Source of the DNA: Propionibacteriaceae bacterium
GTDB taxonomy: Bacteria > Actinomycetota > Actinomycetes > Propionibacteriales > Propionibacteriaceae
Assembly (NCBI GenBank): GCA_021323255.1
Contig: JAJTCL010000164.1
Location: 1-6,288, forward strand
Direction of reading: 5' to 3'
DNA: 6,288 bases
In this document: positions 1 to 3,600 of the stretch, in pieces
How positions within the stretch are numbered: the stretch's first letter is position 1
How the letters are laid out: each line of letters begins with the position of its first letter
Program-made: the position numbers and the translations under genes
Notes under the pieces: generated by a model
The model's database searches: none
Seen by the model: only the letters and a program-made list of their open reading frames with translations
What the model was told of the DNA's origin: nothing

Positions 1-2
1 CC

Positions 3-677
3 GAGCTCATCCCCATTTCCGAACACAACCGCGTTCTGATGGCGATGCACAAGGCGATGCGTGCCGACAGTCAGCGCCTTATCGCCGCCGCGGCAGCGCT
101 GCCCGATGGTGACACGGGCGCCGCAGCGGCACTCGGCCGCGCCTTTGCGGCCATCGTCGGTCTGATCCACGACCACCACTGGACCGAGGACGACGTGATG
201 TACCCGTTCCTGCTGGACCGGGTGAAAACCTTCGAGCACGACGCGATCCGGCTGGAAAACGACCACGTCGAGCTCGACGCAGCGATGGCCCGGATCAACG
301 CCCGGTTTCGGCTGCTCGCTCATCAGCTCAGCCCCGCGCTCTGGCAGGACACGCGAAGCCACCTGCTGGACGAGGCGGCAGCCTTCAACCGCGTGCTGGT
401 CGACCACCTCGACCGCGAGGAGGACCTGGTCATCCCCCCATTCGAATCGATGATCTCCGAGGCAGAGCAGCACACCCTGCAGAAGGAGGAGGCCACGCTC
501 GCCACCTACCGCCACATGCGCCTCGCCGTGCCCTGGGTGCTGGCAAACGCCACTCCCGAAGAGGAGAAGTACCTGCGCACGACCGCTCCCCGGCTGCTCG
601 GCGTCATCCAAGATCGGGTCTGGGAGCCGCAGTTCGTGCGCCTCATGGCACCGCTATACGGATCGGCCGATACCTGA
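3..677 (+). CDS. Hemerythrin-domain protein, 5' end missing
   Basis: This is a hemerythrin-like four-helix-bundle protein that probably binds a di-iron centre sensing or storing O2, NO or peroxide in the cytoplasm. The frame is open from base 3. The first ATG is at 39, but the residues before it (ELIPISEHNRVL) carry a His at 24-26 in the position of the first iron ligand, so the gene must start upstream of the window. Counting from the ATG at 39, other candidate ligands are H46/H47 with E50 (HHWTED, an HxxxE motif), H67 or H76, and H123 with E127 (HLDREE, a second HxxxE). This ligand order is typical of bacterial hemerythrins. A helical tail of about 55 residues (from roughly residue 160, with PWVLAN and WEPQF) extends past the bundle. 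A tail of similar position and length occurs in the second hemerythrin of this window. The stop is TGA at 675-677. No clear terminator follows. The exact subfamily and ligand set are not resolved by eye. Confidence 0.88.
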   Translation, partial: ELIPISEHNRVLMAMHKAMRADSQRLIAAAAALPDGDTGAAAALGRAFAAIVGLIHDHHWTEDDVMYPFLLDRVKTFEHDAIRLENDHVELDAAMARINARFRLLAHQLSPALWQDTRSHLLDEAAAFNRVLVDHLDREEDLVIPPFESMISEAEQHTLQKEEATLATYRHMRLAVPWVLANATPEEEKYLRTTAPRLLGVIQDRVWEPQFVRLMAPLYGSADT

Positions 678-810
678 CGCCCTGGCCTACAGCCACCCCA
701 AAGAATGTCGTTCCCACCGTACTTCGGCAGCTTCTGACCACGACCACCATCCGGGCAGGCGTTGATCTGGGCCGACTTGGCCGCGACCGCGCGCGGGCCG
801 GCAAGAATGC

Positions 811-840
811 GGGAACCCACGACGATCGGCCCGGTAACGT
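811..840 (+). promoter_or_regulatory. Possible promoter of the CPBP protease gene
   Basis: A TAACGT hexamer at 835-840 fits the loose actinobacterial -10 pattern TAnnnT. A GGGAAC at 811-816 lies 18 bases upstream, where a -35 would sit. Transcription would then begin near 847, leaving an untranslated leader of about 20 bases. GGGAAC also recalls ECF sigma -35 elements, but the CGTT at 838-841 is too far away for the usual ECF spacing. The match is weak, and the position is what makes it plausible. Confidence 0.25.
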
Positions 841-852
841 TTGCCCAAACGT
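837..852. repeat. 16-base palindrome just upstream of CPBP gene, candidate operator
   Basis: The sequence ACGTTTG-CC-CAAACGT is a perfect inverted repeat with 7-base arms and a 2-base spacer. It ends directly against the AAGGAA ribosome binding site (853-858) of the protease gene and overlaps the possible -10 hexamer at 835-840. A dimeric repressor bound here would block the promoter and leader. It could instead form a small RNA hairpin, but a 2-base loop is too tight for a stable full-length stem, so a protein site is more likely. No regulator can be named. Confidence 0.45.
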
Positions 853-866
853 AAGGAAATGGCCTC

Positions 867-1694
867 ATGTCGCTGGTGAGAAGGTATCCCGTCACGGCGT
901 TCTTCGTGCTGGCCTGCGCACTCTCGTGGTGGCCGTGGATCCTCTATTCCTTCGACATCGTGCCGAACCCGATTGTGGGCTTCGGGCCTTTCCTGGCGGC
1001 GCTGATCGTGCTGGCGCTTACCGAAGGCAAGAGCGGCGTAGTGGGGTTATTGCGACGGATGGTGCGCTGGCGCGTAGGGCTCCAGTGGTACGCCGTGGCG
1101 CTCCTGCTTCCCATCCTGGTCACCCTGGCTGCGGCAGCGCTCAACATCTACCTGCTGGGCGCTCAGCGCACCTCCACAGCGGCAGACTTGGGTGGCTGGT
1201 CGATCCTCTTGCAGACGTTTTTGCTGTGGCTCTTGATCCCTGGCCTCGCGGGCACTTGGGAGGAGCCGGGCTTCAGAGGGTACGCCCTGCCACGGCTGCA
1301 GTTCCGATACTCGGCACTCCTAGCCAGCCTGATCCTAGGGGTGCTGTGGGCCTTCTGGCACCTGCCGTTCGTGGTAACCGGGGAGGACACCTGGATTGAC
1401 GCCATCTTGTTCACCATCGAATGGTCAATCGTCTACACCTGGCTGTTCAACAACGCCAAGGGAAGTGTGTTGATCGTCATGCTGTTCCACAACATGAACA
1501 ACACCTTCAGCGGGTTTGTCGGCCAGATGTTCTCCGGAGCAGACTCGGTGAACCAGGCGTGGCTGCGCCTAGCGCTCTGGGGTGTGGTGGCGATCGTCCT
1601 GGTCGTTGTGTACGGCTCCCAGCACCTGTCGCGCAAGCATTCAAAGCAGGTGGAACCGGCACAGCCTGAAGTATCTGCGGCGGCCAGCGAATGA
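867..1694 (+). CDS. CPBP family intramembrane metalloprotease (CAAX/Rce1/Abi type)
   Basis: This is a complete 275-residue polytopic membrane protein of the CPBP family. These are glutamate-type intramembrane proteases related to eukaryotic Rce1 and to bacteriocin self-immunity proteins. All expected motifs are present. Motif 1 EExxxR is E132-E133-P-G-F-R137 in a WEEPGFRGYALPRL context, motif 2 FxxxH is seen around FWHLPF (H165), and the late HxxxN is H208-N212 in FHNMNN. Hydrophobic segments fall near residues 8-28, 38-52, 73-97, 111-128, 149-170, 177-194, 199-208 and 232-250. The last 25 residues are polar and probably cytoplasmic. The start is ATG at 867, supported by AAGGAA at 853-858 with good spacing. 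The gene stands alone, 189 bases after the hemerythrin stop, with its own candidate promoter and operator. The substrate is unknown. Family members process prenylated proteins, anti-sigma factors or peptides, and none of these can be chosen from sequence alone. Confidence 0.93.
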   Translation: MSLVRRYPVTAFFVLACALSWWPWILYSFDIVPNPIVGFGPFLAALIVLALTEGKSGVVGLLRRMVRWRVGLQWYAVALLLPILVTLAAAALNIYLLGAQRTSTAADLGGWSILLQTFLLWLLIPGLAGTWEEPGFRGYALPRLQFRYSALLASLILGVLWAFWHLPFVVTGEDTWIDAILFTIEWSIVYTWLFNNAKGSVLIVMLFHNMNNTFSGFVGQMFSGADSVNQAWLRLALWGVVAIVLVVVYGSQHLSRKHSKQVEPAQPEVSAAASE

Positions 1695-1813
1695 TGACTA
1701 GAGGGCGGCTGATCGAGGCCGAACGGCGTCCGTTAACCCCACATGCCCCTCGGTCGCATAGAACAGCCAGGCATCTTTCAAGATCAAATGCGCTTTGACT
1801 AGCACTTTTTGCC

Positions 1814-1858
1814 GTGGAGCTTAGGGGACTCGAACCCCTGACCTCTTCCATGCCATGG
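1814..1858 (-). other. 3' fragment of tRNA-Ala(GGC), putative attachment-site scar
   Basis: Read on the minus strand, these 45 bases match tRNA positions about 30 to 74. They hold an anticodon loop with GGC (plus-strand 1852-1854), the 3' half of the anticodon stem GGAAG, and a five-base variable loop AGGTC. A perfect T arm follows (AGGGG, loop TTCGAGT, CCCCT), then the 3' acceptor strand AAGCTCC, discriminator A and a C. T at position 70 agrees with the G3:U70 pair that marks alanine tRNAs. The 5' half is absent: upstream bases do not pair with GGAAG beyond the first two, and no D arm or 5' acceptor GGGGC is found. A fragment that begins at the anticodon loop and ends at the tRNA 3' end is the classic shape left by integrases that recombine into tRNA genes. 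By that logic the element lies at coordinates above 1858 and the original chromosome below 1814. It is unlikely to be a functional tRNA. Confidence 0.75.
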
Positions 1859-2400
1859 TGGCCTGGGCAGCGCGGGCTGTGGGCTGCGAGCGTTGATGAA
1901 CCGCCCGGACGTACAGGCGCCACCTCCGTTCAGCCCGGGAGCCCCTCAGTTTGCCCCACACGGCTCGAACCGCGACCGAGGCAATCGGAGCTGCCATTCT
2001 CAGCTTGGGAAGCCGGTGAACCCACAGTCAGGTGGTGTTTTTCAGGCGCAGAGTTGGCTTTTTGAGGGCCCGCTTGGTGGCTTTTCCGGAGGGCCGGGGC
2101 CCATGGGGCCGGAGCAGTTGATCAAGACGGCCACCGGCCAACGTCGCCGACGCTTAAGGGATGAGGCCCGCAGCCGCCGCCAATGGCGACACCTGTGCTG
2201 CGATCGGGCGGGCTGCTGGCCCTCGGCGGGTGCTCCCGGGGTCAGCGGAGCAGCGCAGTGGTTAGCATTTCGGTCACCACCGCTGCCATCGCTGGGTTTG
2301 TCCAGCTTCGTCGGGGGTGTGATCACCAGGTACGGCTCCGGGGCTGAGCAGTCCGAAGATGACGTCGGTTGCCGCTACGACCAACAGTCCGGGTTTGAGT
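1859..2400. other. Gene-poor stretch, no supportable gene
   Basis: No reading frame here has a recognisable protein family, and codon use is erratic in all frames. The bases just right of the tRNA fragment do not continue the tRNA. Visible local structure includes GC-rich near-palindromes around 2090-2115 (overlapping GGGCCC and CCATGG) and two short T-runs near 2037-2041 and 2058-2063 without convincing stems. A long + frame starting at 1893 runs through the stretch, but its residues are low-complexity (rich in R, G, P and S) and it makes sense only over its last part, from about 2514. The stretch is best read as decayed DNA at the edge of an inserted element. Confidence 0.5.
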
Positions 2401-2654
2401 ATTCCGATACCGGCTCGGGGCCAGCTCGTCGACTCCGGCGGCAATATCCTCGCGATCGGGCTGCTGCATGCGTGCTTCAACGCCTCGGAGCAGATGAGCG
2501 GGGTGCCCGCGGGTGGCAGTACGCGCTGATCATGCTCACCCTGGCTGTGATGGTGATCGCCCGTTGCCTGGCCATTCTGTCCCCGGCGGGTTTGCCCCAG
2601 CGTGGTCGCAGACCCAGCGACCATGCTAGGGCCCCGAGCTTGTCGGGCAGATAG
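2401..2654 (+). pseudogene. Frameshifted C-terminal remnant of a second CPBP protease
   Basis: In one frame, 2440-2511 reads GNILAIGLLHACFNAS followed by EQMSGVPA. This matches the late HxxxN helix of CPBP proteases (here H at 2467-2469, N at 2479-2481). The intact neighbour has GSVLIVMLFHNMNN at the same place. That frame hits TGA at 2527. A hydrophobic segment, WQYALIMLTLAVMVIARCL, continues from 2514 in another frame, as expected for the last membrane helix of the family. Loss of one base near 2512-2513, within a GGN-TGG context, would join the two parts as VPAG-WQY. The joined frame ends at TAG 2652-2654. No EExxxR or FxxxH motif was found upstream, so the N-terminal two thirds appear to be missing. 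The call rests on one short motif and a following helix, so it is moderate in confidence. The left limit is uncertain. Confidence 0.45.
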
Positions 2655-2660
2655 GGACAC

Positions 2661-2791
2661 CAATTCGAGCTGCTCTACCGCAACGATGCACGGCAAGTCG
2701 CTACGCGGCCGGGGTGGCGCTGAACAGCCAGGGTGCGGATGCTCAAACTGTCTTAGAACCTGCCAGGTCTTCTCACAGTGGTTCGAGCTAG
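2661..2791 (+). pseudogene. Possible decayed coding scrap of unknown family
   Basis: One frame, from 2664, reads FELLYRNDARQVA, and a second, from 2702, reads YAAGVALNSQGADAQTVLE before stopping at TAG 2789-2791. Loss of a single base near 2701 would join them as RQVA-YAAGVALN. The residues look protein-like, and the same kind of one-base slip explains the CPBP remnant just upstream. No start codon with a ribosome binding site is seen, and no family is recognised. The scrap ends across the stop codon of the convergent hemerythrin gene. It could be chance in GC-rich DNA. Confidence 0.2.
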
Positions 2792-3438
2792 GTGATCTGA
2801 AATGCGAGAGCCGTCCGGCGTCGGTACACCGGACCGTATCGCTTGTCGACCAACCACTGAAATGTCGGCGAGACCTGTTGGTTGAACATGGCACGTTCGG
2901 TTTGATTCATCCCGTCGGCCATCCACACCAGTCCGGTACCGGCCAGGACGAACGAACCCCAGTTGCGTACCTCCCGGCGAGACAACGCGGACCAGTCTCG
3001 TTCCGTGAGAGCCCGCATCACGCGCGGCATAACCTCGGTCTCTTCGTGCTCGAGGTGGGGAAGCAGCACGCCACTGAGTTCGACGAGCGCCTGCCTGAGG
3101 TCGTGGGCGGCTGAAGGATCAGCGGTGGCCGCATACTGTCGTGCGGCCGCCCGAGTCGTGATGATGGCTCCGGCAACGGAGGCGTGCTCGGCCTCCATCA
3201 TGTCCAGTTGAGAACTGAGGTCAGGGGCGCGGCGTCGGACGAGTGGCCACAGACCGATGTCTTCACCGGTGTGGTGATGGTGAAGCAGATCAAGTACCAG
3301 ACCCACATGCTCGGCGAGCGCCGCCCGCTGTGCTGACGAGGGATGCCTCGAGACGGTCAGCGAGCCGATCACACGTTGCAGGTCCCGACGGAGCGCTGCA
3401 TGGAAGAGCCGGTTCATGAATTCCATGTCAGTACGCAC
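2788..3438 (-). CDS. Hemerythrin-domain protein
   Basis: This is a complete 216-residue hemerythrin-like protein, expected to be cytoplasmic with a di-iron site for O2, NO or peroxide chemistry. Candidate ligands are H13 (LFHAALRRDL), H53-H56 with E59 (HHHHTGED, containing HxxxE), H85 (EAEH), and H128 with E132 (HLEHEE, a second HxxxE). The run of four histidines is conspicuous, and only one or two can be ligands. A tail of about 60 residues after the bundle (from around 158, NWGSFVLAG to YGPVYRRR) parallels the tail of the other hemerythrin in this window. The start is GTG at 3438, because a strong GGAGGT (3450-3445) sits 7 bases from it. The internal ATGs 4 and 7 codons later have poorer spacing. 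The gene is divergent from the LuxR-type regulator across 162 bases, so control by that regulator is possible. No clear terminator is seen after the stop. Confidence 0.9.
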   Translation of the reverse strand: MRTDMEFMNRLFHAALRRDLQRVIGSLTVSRHPSSAQRAALAEHVGLVLDLLHHHHTGEDIGLWPLVRRRAPDLSSQLDMMEAEHASVAGAIITTRAAARQYAATADPSAAHDLRQALVELSGVLLPHLEHEETEVMPRVMRALTERDWSALSRREVRNWGSFVLAGTGLVWMADGMNQTERAMFNQQVSPTFQWLVDKRYGPVYRRRTALAFQIT

Positions 3439-3600
3439 AAGGCCACCTCCAAACCAATCGACTGCTCACGCTATTGAGCGAGCGCAGCGGTCGAACCGGC
3501 GAAATCGCCGGGTGTGGCGGAATGGCGCGGAGGGCCGGTGCTCGGCAATCATGGGCAGCGACGACGGGACGACCACAGTTGTGTCGAGGTTGCTGATCTG
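3439..3600. promoter_or_regulatory. Divergent intergenic region between hemerythrin and LAL regulator
   Basis: These 162 bases separate the GTG of the minus-strand hemerythrin from the ATG of the LAL gene and must hold both promoters. Besides the minus-strand candidate above, there are short inverted repeats CGCT-ATTG-AGCG (3469-3480) and CACA-GT-TGTG (3574-3583). The latter lies 17 bases before the LAL start and could be an operator. No good -10/-35 pair was found for the LAL gene. A 16-codon frame from ATG 3551 ends in a TGA that overlaps the LAL ATG (TGATG at 3599-3603). Confidence 0.4.
3468..3495 (-). promoter_or_regulatory. Possible promoter of the minus-strand hemerythrin
   Basis: On the minus strand, TTCGAC (plus 3490-3495) and TAGCGT (plus 3468-3473) are separated by 16 bases. 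They resemble a TTGAC-like -35 and a TAnnnT -10. Transcription would begin near 3461, about 22 bases before the GTG start. The -10 overlaps a small inverted repeat CGCT-ATTG-AGCG (3469-3480). The elements are weak, and the placement between divergent genes is the main support. Confidence 0.25.

Noticed and set aside
506..895. Minus-strand 129-codon frame with GPIVVGSRIL, faintly like an IS110-type transposase C-terminus
   Set aside because: Only a few residues agree, the frame overlaps the end of the hemerythrin gene and the start of the protease, and no terminal repeats or catalytic residues are seen.
1722..1734. Inverted repeat AACGG-CGT-CCGTT after the CPBP stop, considered as a terminator
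   Set aside because: Arms are only 5 bases with a 3-base loop and no T-run follows.
1773..1784. ATCTT-TC-AAGAT repeat in the AT-rich segment beside the tRNA scar, considered as an integrase arm site
   Set aside because: It is too short and single. Arm sites normally occur as several repeated copies.
1814..2065. 83-codon + frame beginning MELRGLEPLTSSMPW
   Set aside because: This string is the familiar antisense translation of a tRNA T arm and anticodon region, not a protein.
1893..2654. 253-codon + frame
   Set aside because: Most of it is low-complexity Arg/Gly/Pro/Ser with no ribosome site. Only the last part (from about 2514) makes sense, as the tail of the frameshifted CPBP remnant.
2758..2768. 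Palindrome ACCTG-C-CAGGT downstream of the minus-strand hemerythrin, considered as a terminator
   Set aside because: A one-base loop cannot form a good hairpin and no U-run follows on the minus strand.
2602..3114. 170-codon + frame
   Set aside because: It is antisense to the second hemerythrin over much of its length and has no recognisable domain.
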